Shown piece by piece: positions 52,187 to 62,637 of a stretch of DNA of 64,000 nt; within the stretch, counting starts at the first letter, position 1; every line of letters begins with the position of its first letter. The position numbers and the translations under genes were made by a program. The stretch is from NCBI GenBank assembly GCA_018136815.1, contig CM030936.1, positions 62,001-126,000 of the forward strand. The letters are read 5' to 3'. The notes beneath the pieces were generated by a model. That model saw nothing but the letters and a program-made list of their open reading frames with translations, ran no database searches and was not told the DNA's origin. This DNA is from Isochrysis galbana (taxonomy: Eukaryota; Haptophyta; Isochrysidales; Isochrysidaceae).

Positions 52187-53671
52187 ATGCTCTATGCCAA
52201 CAAGCAGGACGTTGAGGCCGACCTGCGCGTACAGCTGCTGCAGATCCGCGAGCGCGAGCTGCGCTTCTATTCATCGAACTGCCGTACAATCGGAACTCAG
52301 GCCTCCGTCTTTGCCGGCTTTGCATTTTCCTTTTTCGAAGTTGCCTCGCGGTTCGAGGGGATCACCGTCATCGAGGGCGTACACGTGGCAAACTTTACGG
52401 CTGATCATGACCTGACGGCTGCACGGGCGCATCGGACTCCCGAAGCGCTACGTGTGCTATTCGTTCTCAGTTCGACCTTGGCCATGGTACTCAATGTGAG
52501 CGCCATGTTCTTTGCCAACTGTCTTGCGCTCTTCGGGCCTGGACTGGCGCTGAGAGGCGACGGCTCTGGCGCGATGGATCGTGCAGTCGACGGGCTGGCG
52601 CTGGAATATAGGGTAGTCTTTTTGGTGTTCTTTGCAGGCATTGTCTCCTTCTTTGGAGTCGCCATTTTGTACTCGCTGATGCAAGCAGATGTTTTCCTCA
52701 GCATCAGCGTTGTTGTTGTGCTCCTCTACCTCTTACGCCACACAATGCTTGCCTTCAAGCGGCTGTATAAAAAGTTCCGTTTACCTCCAGCTCTTGCGCA
52801 ATCTGGTGCTTTCAATCGGGAAGACGGCTCGCGCATGGTCGATCCGCTCGTGCAAGCGGCCCAAGTGGCGGCGCTTTCGCGGCATGCCCAGTGCTTAGAG
52901 AGTCTCTCCCAGCGGAAGCGATGGGCCGACTGGCCACTCCGCCAGTACCTGTACATGCGCCTTTTTTTTGATGATTTTGTAGGCGTTTCCACCGAGATAT
53001 TCGAGCTGCGCTACACGGAGCACGCCCAAGCAGAAGATGCTCATGCTTCCATAGACGATGATGGGGTAACAAGGGTAGTGCTGCGCTCAATCGAAGAGCG
53101 AGTGGACCCCTTTCCGTCTCGTCCCATGCCGTCGGGTCAGGCTGCCGACATTGGCACACATCAAAGCTTCGGAAGGGCTGGTCACGTATTACACACCGCT
53201 CGATGCGAGCATATGCCTCTTGGAGCCACCCGCCGTGCCCACGCCGAGATTTATGCACCGGGCACTAGACGACGGCCATGGACCTTTGGAAGCTTTGCGA
53301 GGCACAACAGCAGGGAGGATGGTCGCGGACTGCTTAGCGCTGCTGTGATTTCGAGCGATTCTGGTATTCACAATGGTCAGATGAGTTTGTCGATGAGCCC
53401 TGGGCGAACACCCTCTGCCGAGATGACGCACTCTATAGAGCATGCCACACCACTTGCGCTGCGGCCGGCTAATCCTTCAGGTGAGATGGATGTTGCAACA
53501 GGGCAAGCCTCGTTGGGTCCTGCATGGAACGGCTTTTCGTCGCCTTCCGGACGTGTGCGAGATGTTTCACCAACTTCATCTGAGGGTAAGGGGACCGCTT
53601 CCGGCCGGAAGCGATGGGACGTCGGTGGCTGGCTTGTCGAGAGGGGTGAGATGTTCCTTCAAAGGCTTTGA
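52187..53671 (+). CDS. Four-helix membrane protein, Orai-like
   Basis: 494 residues, no introns. A charged N-terminal helix (DLRVQLLQIRERELRFYSSN) leads into four predicted membrane segments: about 38-55 (GTQASVFAGFAFSFFEV), 88-116 (VLFVLSSTLAMVLNVSAMFF), 138-163 (RVVFLVFFAGIVSFFGVAIL) and 167-187 (LSISVVVVLLYLLRH). The helix before segment 1 followed by a Gly/Ser/Ala-rich helix ending in Glu (FFE) is the layout of Orai calcium channels, where that helix lines the pore. Similarity is only by layout, so this is a tentative call. The C-terminal 280 residues are hydrophilic and probably cytosolic. Confidence 0.55.
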   Translation: MLYANKQDVEADLRVQLLQIRERELRFYSSNCRTIGTQASVFAGFAFSFFEVASRFEGITVIEGVHVANFTADHDLTAARAHRTPEALRVLFVLSSTLAMVLNVSAMFFANCLALFGPGLALRGDGSGAMDRAVDGLALEYRVVFLVFFAGIVSFFGVAILYSLMQADVFLSISVVVVLLYLLRHTMLAFKRLYKKFRLPPALAQSGAFNREDGSRMVDPLVQAAQVAALSRHAQCLESLSQRKRWADWPLRQYLYMRLFFDDFVGVSTEIFELRYTEHAQAEDAHASIDDDGVTRVVLRSIEERVDPFPSRPMPSGQAADIGTHQSFGRAGHVLHTARCEHMPLGATRRAHAEIYAPGTRRRPWTFGSFARHNSREDGRGLLSAAVISSDSGIHNGQMSLSMSPGRTPSAEMTHSIEHATPLALRPANPSGEMDVATGQASLGPAWNGFSSPSGRVRDVSPTSSEGKGTASGRKRWDVGGWLVERGEMFLQRL

Positions 53672-53761
53672 CGTGATATGGTCTTCCAATACTCGCCTTC
53701 ATAGGCGCACCTCAATCCTAGTCTGGCGGCATGCTTGTCATGTGAGTGAATGTACGTCTAA

Positions 53762-54173
53762 CTACCGTTACCGTTGAAACGGTAGGGTCATGGAGCGCGC
53801 GCCGCTCCCCTCCTCTCTCACCGTCCAGGCCACCAGCACAGGCGATCAGCCCATGGACACGCCGCTGTCGCCAGAGCAACCGCGTCCAGCCAGGTGCATG
53901 CAAGCCCCACCGCGTGCCGCCCTAGAACACCTTGAACAGCAAGGCAGGACGTGCCGTGCAAGCAGCCATACTAGCAGCACAAGCACTCCAGTTCACCTGG
54001 GCCGGACAACGGAAACCGAGGGCAAAGGAATGATGGAGCAAAGGGAAGAAGGTGGAGGAAAGGGAGATAAGGGCGTTGTCGGTAGAGAGGTAGAGAAACC
54101 TGGACCGAAGTACGTGTTGGCCCAGAATCTTCAGATGCTTTCTTGCCTTTTTTTCTCTGTATCTGTATCCATA
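53762..54173. mobile_element. MERAP-type retroposon end
   Basis: Hairpin CTACCGTT...AACGGTAG (53762-53785) followed by GGTCATGGAGCGCGCGCCGC. The ATG at 53790 opens a 128-residue frame, MERAPLPSSLTVQATSTGDQ and onwards, that shares its first nine residues with the copy near 16113. The rest has no recognisable domain. Confidence 0.55.
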
Positions 54174-54240
54174 TGAAAAAAAATCTTGTTAAAATTCCCC
54201 GCTACTCACGCGGCATGAGGCAGTGTGCTTGTGTACTTCC
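54174..54240 (+). repeat. Dispersed repeat R3, copy 1
   Basis: GAAAAAAAATCTTGTTAAAATTCCCCGCTAC, then CGGCA(T/C)GAGGCAGTGTGCTTGTGTAC(T/C)TCCCTACTACCC, recurs at 58911-58983 in the same orientation. The first 30 bp also recur, inverted, at about 46530-46552 at the end of the copia LTR. Confidence 0.6.
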
Positions 54241-54246
54241 CTACTA

Positions 54247-55215
54247 CCCACCTTTATAATAATAAAAATAAAACAACTGAGCAGTAGTACCACTACTCCC
54301 ACTAGCCCGCGGTACTATTACGACACCCCTCAGCGCACCTGCCCGTACGCCTTGACGTGCGTTGTCACTAGACACATACGAATATGCACCCCAACGAATC
54401 TCCCCCCTCGCAAACCCCCGGCTCCCATTATAACTCCCCACAAGCTACAATGAGGGATGAGGGAAAACCCATTGAGGCGGACCGACCTACGTCGGGCGAC
54501 TCTCCGGGAAAAAGCACTGGGGGGGGGGGGGGGGGGGGACCTCTCGTCAAAAAAGAAGAACGGCCCTTACAGCTCTCGCCGCGAGCGATCCTCGAGAAAT
54601 AAGAGACTGCGCCTCGAGGTACCTGTACCTGCCACAAGGGTCCCCATAGGCGTCTTGAGCCTCTCCCTCCTCATCCTCCACCTGTCGCCAGCCGCCCCTC
54701 TCCGCCCGCTTGCTAACGCAAACGGGGCTCGGTTCTCACCACACTCCATCGGGGGGGGTGCAAATCCCCCCCTCTCCCTCGCTTCGCTCTCATCCACCTC
54801 TCTCCCTGCGGCGCGTCGCCATGCGGCGCACCACGGCCTGCTCTCACAGGTCCTTTGGGGGCATCGAGAGGGCCAGCCAGGGCAACTCAGGGGGCAGTGG
54901 AGGCTGGGGCTCAGCCCCTGGCCCCCCCTGCCTCTCCCACGCTTGCCTCGCTGGCCCTGGGTGCCGCCCAGAGGCCCCTGTCTGCGTGGCGACCAGGGAT
55001 GGGGGGGGGAGTCATTACGAGAGCAGGCCCAAACGGGCCGGGGAGTGCGGCTCGCGACCCGCGCCCACTGGGGGTCTGGGTGGTTGTGTTGAATGCCCTG
55101 CTCATGCCAAAAGGCAGAGTATGGGGATGACCAACAGGCCCCCCGGAGGGGAGTTGGTGCCTGAGAGGGGGGACGCGAGGCGCCCCCCCATGCTGAACTA
55201 AGTATAAACTTAGTT
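54247..55215. mobile_element. Hairpin-ended retroposon, full copy B
   Basis: Opposite orientation to copy A and nearly full length: starts with (ATA)n and AAAACAACTGAGC, runs through CACCCCTCAGCGCAC, the TTTGCTAACGCAAACGGGGC inverted repeat and the CCCCCTGCCTCTCCCACGC part, and ends at the hairpin AACTAAGT-ATAA-ACTTAGTT (55196-55215). The last 150 bp belong to a different subfamily from copy A while the rest matches, so it is a mosaic. No flanking duplication is obvious. Confidence 0.75.
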
Positions 55216-55634
55216 GTGGTGGGCTGAGTGGTGCTGTAGCTGTGGAGTGGTCTGGTGTGAGTGAAAGTTGAGACATAACATGAGAGGTCTGACTCACGTG
55301 GGGCATGGAGGGTGGGCGATGAGGGACTGAAGGAGCACGCGGGGACAGGTCGGACGGTGCGGGTACACTCTCAGTCATCACGGAGCACTGTGGCACGAGA
55401 GCGAGGACAGAAGCAGACGGGAGGAGCACGAGGGGCGAGCGAGCGATGGCGCAGAGCGTTCGGAAGCCCATCATTCCATCACTCCCGGCCACCTTCGCCG
55501 CGCCTCCCGCCGATCGTTTCCCTGCCGAATCATCGCATATCGAGCCCGTGTTCATGCTCGATCCGTCAAGGGGGTGTCTGCGATGGAGGAAGGGGGGAAC
55601 GGGGCCCCCATGACCCTATCAGTTTTACTGATAG
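55216..55634. mobile_element. Retroposon copy with CTATCAGT hairpin end
   Basis: Ends in a perfect hairpin, CTATCAGT-TTT-ACTGATAG (55616-55634), preceded by GGGGCCCCCATGACC. Reverse-complemented, the start TCATGGGGGCC...CTCCATCGCAGACACCCCC parallels copy A (TCAATGGGGGCC...CTCCATCGCGGACACCCCC) with a different stem. The inner limit of this copy is not clear. Confidence 0.6.
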
Positions 55635-55772
55635 TTGATATATACTGGTGCATATAACCCGGGAATGAACGCCCCCGGATAGCGGCCGACCGTGGCAACG
55701 AATGAAGGCAACCCGCCTGTAAGTTTGAAAAGAGGGGTGTGCTGCGCGCATAGTGAGGTTGCGATAGCATCA

Positions 55773-57427
55773 CTACTGGAGCATGTATCGGCGCCAGGCA
55801 CGCAAAATCCATGCATCGGCCTCCGTAACACTTAGCTCTTCAATGTTTGGTTGGAGTGTGTCTGTGAGCGAAGCGAGGAGGCGGATGGAGCGTTGTTGCT
55901 TGAGGTTAGCCACGCCGGGTCCGGCGCATTCCATCTCCCTCTCGCCACCGTGGATCGAGCTGCAATGCTGCGGTCGCGAGTTCACGGCGTCAAATCTGTC
56001 CAAAATCAATGTACGTGGCATCTCACTCGGCGACCCGATATCTTTTTGCGGCGGAGGATCCCATGGCCTGCTAGGCAGTGGGGCATCTGGCAAGTGAATA
56101 GGGGTGTCATCCCTTGGTCTTGTGGTTTGTAGCAGCTCATCAAAAGACCCTGCCCAGGCGTCTCTAGCGGTAAGAAATACGCTCAAATTAAACAGTCGCT
56201 TTACGGTCGCCGGGATACTTGTCAGCTCAAATTCAGATGTTGGCGTCGGCCCTGTCGGTCGCTGGAAAACCGACCCCTTGGGCACCCAAGGAGAGATGAG
56301 CATTGCAGACGTTCGCAGTCCTAAGCGCCGGAAGTCAAATGCTGGACCACAGCGCGAGTGCGAGCCAGGAATGTGGCACGGCGAATCATCAGAAGGGACA
56401 CCTTCCGATGGTGGCACGACGTGGTCGTAGAACCCCCCCGCGTCGTCGTACGCGACCTGCAATCACGAGGGCAAGATGCTCATCAACACAAGAAAATAGT
56501 TGAGAAGATACCGAGGCACGTGCATCAGAGACGTGCGCCACTCACGAAGAACACCGTGCGGTGCCAATTAGGCCCTGCGCGTAGAGCCTCATAGATGTCT
56601 TTGAGAAATCTTTCGCCCTTGGCGATGTCGTGACAGGGGTGGTCACAGGCCTGAATGGGAGGGTGAAGCCACACAAGCCGTGGAAGAGTGCCGGAGGCCG
56701 CCTGATGGTAGAACAGCTCCTGCGAGAAGAAGCGATCCTTGTGGCGTCCGACACCTTCCATGGCAACGTCAGGGGTATTGATGGCTGAGGCGGAGTCAGG
56801 ATTGTGCGGGTCCTCGCCATGGCACGGGTTCCCGTCGGTGCCGCAAGTCGAGTTAAGATAGAAGCCGAATGATATGCCATGTGATTTCAACGAGTCAAAG
56901 ATGGTCTTCTGTGGGAAGGTGACCGTCGAGCCGCCACAGTCATCGTAGAGCACATTTGCCGTCATCCCACACGATGTTGCTGATTGCGCGAACAGATGAT
57001 TAGGCGACGAGGCCGATGGTACGGCAGTGTACAGCCGATTGAACACGCCAAACTCCTTTGCAAGGGCAGCCTTGACGGGAATCTGCTCCGGCGCAAACAT
57101 TTGAACGGAAGTGCTTCCGCTCCGGGCGCCACGCGGTGCCGAATAGCGATCATCCTGTTCCGAATATGGGTACGAGTGTGGGTTGCTGCCGTTGAGCGGA
57201 AACTTGCTCGCAAAGGTGTCGTAGCCCGGCGCATTCGTACAGACGTACGGTGCACTTCCGCAGCTGACGTGGACCACTCCCTTGCTCGGGTCGTCGGGAT
57301 CGACGGGGAGTGCATGACCGGCGCGTATGCCGTCGAAACCTTCGAGACCCATACAGCCGAACAGGTTGTCGGCTGCGTGGTTCTCGAGAAGCAGCACGAC
57401 GAAGTGCAGGATGGACGGCGGCGCCAT
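55773..57427 (-). CDS. Phospholipase C-like phosphoesterase
   Basis: Two exons on the minus strand, 57427-56546 and 56456-55773, with an 89-nt GT-AG intron of phase 0, give 521 residues of the phosphoesterase family (bacterial PLC and acid phosphatase AcpA). Markers: ILHFVVLLLENHAADNLFGC at the start (metal-binding Glu-Asn-His), SSPNHLFAQSATSCG, then TVFF-VAYDDAGGFYDHVVPP (metal-binding Asp-Asp and His), LGLRTSAMLISPWVPKGSV and FELTSIPATVKRLFNL. It should cleave phosphate esters or phospholipid heads. The visible N-terminus has no leader, although the family is normally exported; an upstream exon carrying a signal peptide may be missing. It may have been acquired from bacteria, given the family's range. 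Confidence 0.88.
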
Positions 57428-57790
57428 CCCGTCGGCTCCGGCCGCCGCCTCCCCCTCCTCCCCCGGCCCCCCGGCGGTACATTAGACACCGGGCTCCGAA
57501 AACAAAACTCTGTGTCGGTCGTTCCACTGTTCGTTCTCTCCTCCCCAAATGGAATGAACGGGCGACCCTCCTTTTTTTTTTTCGTCCGACGGGGGAGCGA
57601 GCGCTGCACGACGTCTCTCTCTTCTCTCTTCTCTCTTCTTTCCTGGTTACTATGTAACATTTTAGAAAGTACACGAGAGCTGGAGAAGGGGGAGGGGGGA
57701 GGAAAGGACCTGGGTGGGATTGGCCAGCAACTGCAACCAGCCCACCACCAAGAAAGACACGTGAGCGGGCCCCAGGTTCTCGTTGGCCGC
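57428..57790. other. Short divergent intergenic region
   Basis: Shared 5' flank of the phosphoesterase and the gene at 57791. Contains a T-run (57570-57581) and CTCTCTTCTCTCTTCTCTC at 57610-57637. Confidence 0.4.
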
Positions 57791-58498
57791 ATGCCGCCAT
57801 CCCGGCCGCTGAGCCCCATCAAGCTCGCGGCGGATATTCTCTCGACCTCTGGCAGTGCGCTGCGTGCCCTCTCGCCCACGCTCTTCACCGAGAAGCGCCT
57901 GTCCATCAAGAGCACCAGCACCGTAAGTGAGACGGGTACGGTCAACCTGACTCGATTGCCGCCGATAGAGCTTGTCGAAGAGAGGCACGTCCCGTACTTC
58001 GATGGACTGAGGTCAGGGTGCAGTGTGAGCATTATGTCCAAGCCAGTTCCCCACCGCGCCCAGGTCCTCTCACTGGAGGGCAACACAGAGGCCAATGAGG
58101 CAGAGCAGATGGAGGCAATGCCATCGCATCATCAACTACCAGTCCATCGAGTCCATCGAGTCCATCGAGTCCATCGAGTCCATCGAGTCCATACACCTGA
58201 TCCAAACAGGCCGTTCTGCAATTACCAGAAGCACCAGCAGAGAGCCCAGGAGCTGCGGGCTGCAGGCAAAATACCTGCATACGTGAACAGCGGTTCTGCA
58301 TATATTGATCCCTTCCGTGAAGAGCAAGATTCGATTCGGATCGCAAGCGCCAAGGCCAAAGCAATGCACGGGGCGCTGTTCAAGCCAGGGGGAAAGAAAG
58401 ATGAATGGCATTCGCTTCTAGCGTCGACAGGAGTGACATCTGTCCACAACCGCATACCCAAGAGTGTTCGCTTCGCCACCTCTGCCTCTCAGGTCTGA
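57791..58498 (+). CDS. Small basic protein with VHR repeats (unrecognised)
   Basis: 235 residues from the ATG at 57791, one exon. A 9-bp microsatellite (GTCCATCGA, five units, 58142-58186) is translated as a VHRVHRVHRVHRVHR run near residues 118-132. The C-terminal third (QKHQQRAQELRAAGKIPAYV, then GSAYIDPFREEQDSIRIASA, GALFKPGGKK, RIPKSVRFA) reads like a conserved domain with flagella-associated flavour, but I cannot name the family. The frame is open far upstream on the antisense of the phosphoesterase, so the start is chosen by position in the divergent gap. Confidence 0.6.
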   Translation: MPPSRPLSPIKLAADILSTSGSALRALSPTLFTEKRLSIKSTSTVSETGTVNLTRLPPIELVEERHVPYFDGLRSGCSVSIMSKPVPHRAQVLSLEGNTEANEAEQMEAMPSHHQLPVHRVHRVHRVHRVHRVHTPDPNRPFCNYQKHQQRAQELRAAGKIPAYVNSGSAYIDPFREEQDSIRIASAKAKAMHGALFKPGGKKDEWHSLLASTGVTSVHNRIPKSVRFATSASQV

Positions 58499-59216
58499 TG
58501 GTAGGCGATGAGCGCTGAAGTATCTGCGCGACGACACCATAACATGAAATAGTATAGATATCACCTATCTGCACCTCCGGGAAATCGGTTATAGAGGCCG
58601 GGTGCTCAGGACTCGCTTCAAATTTTGCTGCAACAATAGTGGAGTTAATTTGTGTAACATGTGCGTATCATTGGCCATTGGATTGCTCCTTTGTCCTTGG
58701 CGGTGTGGCGGCCGCACCCACCCGGCTCCCTGAGGCCCCTGGCGCCTGGTGGCCGCCGGCAACGCCTGCAGGCGATGTGCGGTTATCGGGAGGGCGCTCA
58801 GTACACAGTGTATGCGTCCGCCCCGCCCAGCGTGCCTGCACCTAGCAAGCGGACTCAGGTTGCACCATCACAGAAGTTGCACCCGCACCCGAACCGATGC
58901 ACAAAGGAAAAAAAAATCTTCTTAAAAATCCCCGCTACATGCGCGGCACGAGGCAGTGTGCTTGTGTACCTCCCTACTACCCGCCTTGACCCCTAACAAC
59001 CCCCTCCCCCTTCCCCGGTGCTCCCTCATTAGCGGAGAAGCCGGTTCCGGGGAGGCCGCGCGCGCTGCTTCGGCCAGGAGTCGGAGAGAAGGGGGCGGGA
59101 GACTGTGGCTCCTCCTTCGTTCTATCGTCGGCTGGCATTTCCTTTGCTCATGTTTTATATCTCGTAATAACTTTGCATGATATCAGCTGCAGTTTCCACT
59201 GAAAGGCTTAGCTATC
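58499..59216. other. Intergenic with repeat R3, copy 2
   Basis: 58911-58983 is the second copy of R3 (AAAAAAAATCTTCTTAAAAATCCCCGCTAC ... TACCTCCCTACTACCC). The rest has no gene; 58990-59160 may be the 3' untranslated part of the minus-strand LINE that follows. Confidence 0.45.
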
Positions 59217-60440
59217 CTAAGTGATGTTTCGTATGTCTAGACCCCTCGCCGCCTGCAAGAGGTCATCCGAAGTCTCTAGGTTGAAATCTTTGTCCACCGT
59301 GTAAAGAGGGCGTATCATCTTACGAATATGTTTGTTGCTTGGGGCGTGTAGCCCCATGTTCTCTCGTTGTTTTTTTTGCCTTAGCCTTTGAAAGAAACCG
59401 ACCTTCGCCTTCGCCGTTACTAATAGGTGGTAGCTCGCAAGGATCACTCTTAAGATTGTCCTAACGGACCTACCGTCCGCGTTGCCATACTGGACGTTGT
59501 AGAAGTCCGTTAGAATGTATCTCCACGCGTGTGGGGCAATGGTGAGGGCCCCTCTTCTGGAAGAGGAGTGGTGAGCCAGTGTCCTGAGTGCAGTGTGCGA
59601 CCGATGCGGGCCGCCGCGGGCGCGCAGGATGTCTGCCTGAGGAGGGCTGCTTCCGAGGGGTGTTGAGGAGTGAGGTGAACTCCTCCGCTACCATGTGGCG
59701 GAGAGTGAGCTTCTGTGTGCTGGGCACTGTGGATGTGTGTGTGTTGGGGTGAGACTGTAGCATGTTGTTCCATACGAGACCAAAAGCGTTCAATTATCCG
59801 GGCGCAGGGGCAGGGCGCAGGGGCAGGGGCAGGAGGGGTACCTGTGACGCGGCCGAGACCGGGGCCGCCCCCGCCCCCCGCCCCCCGCCCCCCGCCCGCC
59901 CCGCCCCCCTCTCTCCGCCCCCCTCTCTCTCCCCCCCCCCCCCCCCCGCGCCTCACCCTCCCTCGCCCCCCTTGGGAGTCCCACCCCTAGGATTGGGACT
60001 CCCTCGTGGTGACCCCGCATCGCGTATTTGGAAACGAGGGGTACCAAATGAAGGCAAACGACCTCAGTCGTCCCCACTCTCGGGTACGCCGGAAAGGCTA
60101 TCCATTTTCTCCCCTCACGCGAGGAGCCTAGCTCTTCCGCCTGTAGCTGTAGCCGGGGGGATCTATCCCATAATATGGTTTGAACATCGGAGTCTATAGC
60201 CTCCATGAACCACGCCGGAGGGGTGGATGTGGATGTGGATAACCAATATCTCGGTGTCCCGTATATTTCGAAGTTTACTAGTAGCGTCCTCCCGTGAATG
60301 GAGAGTCCCTGAACTCCTCTCCACGCTGCGACTTTCCTCTTAAGTTTAGTGTATAGAGTATAGATAGCTTCTCCCAAAAGGCAAAAGGAGTCATTTTCAG
60401 GCCCTTCCCAGAATGGGACTCCCAGTATGGATGCATATTC
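59217..60440 (-). mobile_element. LINE fragment, post-RT region
   Basis: On the minus strand the frame at about 60440-60000 reads ASILGVPFWEGPEND, then KLKRKVAAWRGVQGLSIHGR-TLLVNFEIYGTPRYWLS and AIDSDVQTILWDRSPRL. This is the segment that follows the RT domain in LINE ORF2 proteins. Further down, 59447-59217 reads a Cys-poor tail (SYHLLVTAKAKVGFFQRLRQ). C- and G-rich insertions and shifts separate the parts, so the copy is dead. The 5' half, including RT and endonuclease, is missing. Confidence 0.7.
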
Positions 60441-60484
60441 TCAGCTCGTGCCCCCCTATGGGCGAACTAAGTATAAACTTAGTT
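60441..60484. mobile_element. Hairpin-ended retroposon, minimal copy
   Basis: Only about 45 bp: CAGCTCGTGCCCCCCTATGGGCG followed by the perfect hairpin AACTAAGT-ATAA-ACTTAGTT (60465-60484). It abuts the LINE fragment. Confidence 0.6.
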
Positions 60485-60684
60485 GACTTTACGTGAGCTG
60501 TATGTAGGGCCATTAGGAAAGGCTGAAAAGCACCCTATACCTATATAATATCTATATATTTTCACTTTTTTCTTCACTTCTTTACACTTTTTCCGACCAA
60601 ATTAATTTGCCAAATTGCTGATTTTTTCTGCACCCTTCTTCTCTATTTTTACTTCCTAGAACTCGTGGATGCGACAATTTGGTT

Positions 60685-60882
60685 ACGTTTTGTGGTTTTG
60701 TTGTGGGGGCCCAATGGGGGGGGGTCTGGGTTTGGGTCCTAATTATAATTAATGGGGCCCGGATATGTGCTTGTGGGGTGTACTGGGAAGTTTCCATTGA
60801 AAAAAATCCTCAGATTTCCTCAACTCTGAGATGGTCATTTCCCCCCTAATAAAAAAATCCCTGTTTGACCGCCCTATCTAAG
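60685..60882 (+). repeat. Dispersed repeat R2, copy 2
   Basis: Second copy of the repeat at 2539-2722, same orientation, about 80 percent alike by eye, with an extra TTATAATTAA-like insertion at about 60741. Confidence 0.7.
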
Positions 60883-61989
60883 GTCCCAGCGAGCCAACCT
60901 ATCTCGGTTGCAAGTTGCAAGGTTGCGTGGTGGTGCGGCGCGCTGGCACTTGACACTTACACTTGACATATATTATAGGCACGTACTAGGGTTAAGAGAA
61001 AGAGATCGGGCCTTTGCTTACTTCGATCTACCACCTTAACCACTAGCGCCGACCGACACAAACTACCGACTACCGCGTCTGAAGTCTGAAGGAGGGGGCG
61101 CGGGGGCGCGTCCGAAGGAGTTTTGTAGTATAGAAAGATTCGTAGATTCGTGGCTGCGGAGGGAGTATTGGGACCTTGTGTGTGTCGCGAAGCTTCGCAT
61201 GGATTTTTCTCCAGTCTCCTCGATCCATCTCGGAATCGGCGGTCGCTCGCGCGAATCTCCCGGCGCCCCGGAGCAAACGTCTCCAGAATTCTCGATTCCC
61301 CCCCCCCCCCCCGCCCCCCCCCGACGCCTAGGCAAGATGCCAGTCGGGCTCGCCCCCTCGGATCTCGGCTGCAGGGTCGAGCTCCGCGCACCTTCGTCTC
61401 TGCGAGTTTCGACCATGGGAGGAGAGAGGGGGTGCGTGTAAGAGAGATGACGGCGCGCGGGCATTGAGAGGAAGCTGCCGTGAATCCCCCTCCCCGCTCT
61501 GCGCCCCTCACTCCCCCCCCCCCCCCCCCCCAACCCGCCGCGCACCCCCTCCGCCTGCACCCGCACAGCCTCCCACGTGAGTTCTTTCACGTAAACACGG
61601 TGATCACCCAAAAATTCATCAAGCATCGAACGCCTTCGTTTGCATCTCCTTGCTACTGGGTATTGCCAGATGGTGGGGAGGGTATACTATCCCAGCATCC
61701 CCTCCACTCCCCCACAGCAGCAGACAGCAAACGAGTCCGAGAAATGGAAAAAGAATGGACATACACCGTATGTGGGAAGCAAGCACATCTCGGAGCTGAA
61801 GACCAGGCAAAACCTTCTCTCTTCCCAAGTACTTGCGTGCAGAGACTTCGGAAACCCTTCTTCTTCTGAGGTGAGACGCTCCGGGCCGATGCGGGAGACG
61901 GAGAGAGAGCCGGAGAACTTGTCGTGGTAGTGGCCCAATCCTGCCGCCCAGGCGCGCCTTCCCTACCACCGCCAGGAGGCCGCGCCACC
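60883..61989. other. Intergenic with C-runs
   Basis: C-runs at about 61298-61320 and 61506-61531. A plus-strand frame at 61640-61930 precedes the possible gene and could include a leader or exon, but nothing is recognisable. Confidence 0.35.
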
Positions 61990-62637
61990 ATGTCGTCCGG
62001 AGAGCCGGGGAGCAGCTCCAAGCCATGGGGCGCCGTCCTGCTGGGGGCGGCCGACTCGCGGAGGAGCAACCGTATCCGCCAGCGCCGCCAGTTCCGTGCC
62101 GCCCTCCACAGCCAGAATCCTCAGAAGGAGTGGCGAGTCAATCGTGTGCGCCAGCTGCAGTGCCAGAAGCGTGAGCGAAGCGCACACGGCCAGTTTTTGC
62201 CCAGGAAGAAGCCGGCGGGGGAAATCCTGCTGACCGACCTCGAGATAGCATGCCAGCATGCTCTATCCTGGTCGCACAAGCAGGCCTGGAGTGGCCTCGG
62301 TGGAGGTAACGGCGCCGGCCAACATCATCCAACTGCCGTATCCCTTGCATCGGACGCCAAAGCGGATTTGCCATGCAACATGCTCTACACGCATGACACC
62401 ACTGATATTGTTCCGGAGATCGAGCTCGTTGAGCGGTCAAACGTACTCGCGAAACCCTATATGTTTTTGTCTAGCCAAGTTTCACACTTGCAGTGGGCAT
62501 CTCACAACAATGCAAGGCACGTACATGTACCACCCCCCAGCTTCCTCAGTCACCGTCGGCTCCCGCGGGTCCCATGCATCGCCAATGCCGCAGGATGGTC
62601 ACCAAGCATGAACTTTCTCTTGGCTGGCGGTAAATGA
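61990..62637 (+). CDS. Possible basic protein (unrecognised)
   Basis: The ATG at 61990 has an ideal context (GCCACCATGTCG) and opens a frame of about 215 residues. Its first 100 residues are Arg/Gln-rich and coherent (RRSNRIRQRRQFRAALHSQN, QKEWRVNRVRQLQCQKRERS, EILLTDLEIACQHALSWSHK). After the GGTGGAG-GTAACGG junction at about 62307, which looks like a splice donor, the frame loses character. The true gene may therefore splice there to an exon I cannot place. No family recognised. Confidence 0.4.
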   Translation: MSSGEPGSSSKPWGAVLLGAADSRRSNRIRQRRQFRAALHSQNPQKEWRVNRVRQLQCQKRERSAHGQFLPRKKPAGEILLTDLEIACQHALSWSHKQAWSGLGGGNGAGQHHPTAVSLASDAKADLPCNMLYTHDTTDIVPEIELVERSNVLAKPYMFLSSQVSHLQWASHNNARHVHVPPPSFLSHRRLPRVPCIANAAGWSPSMNFLLAGGK

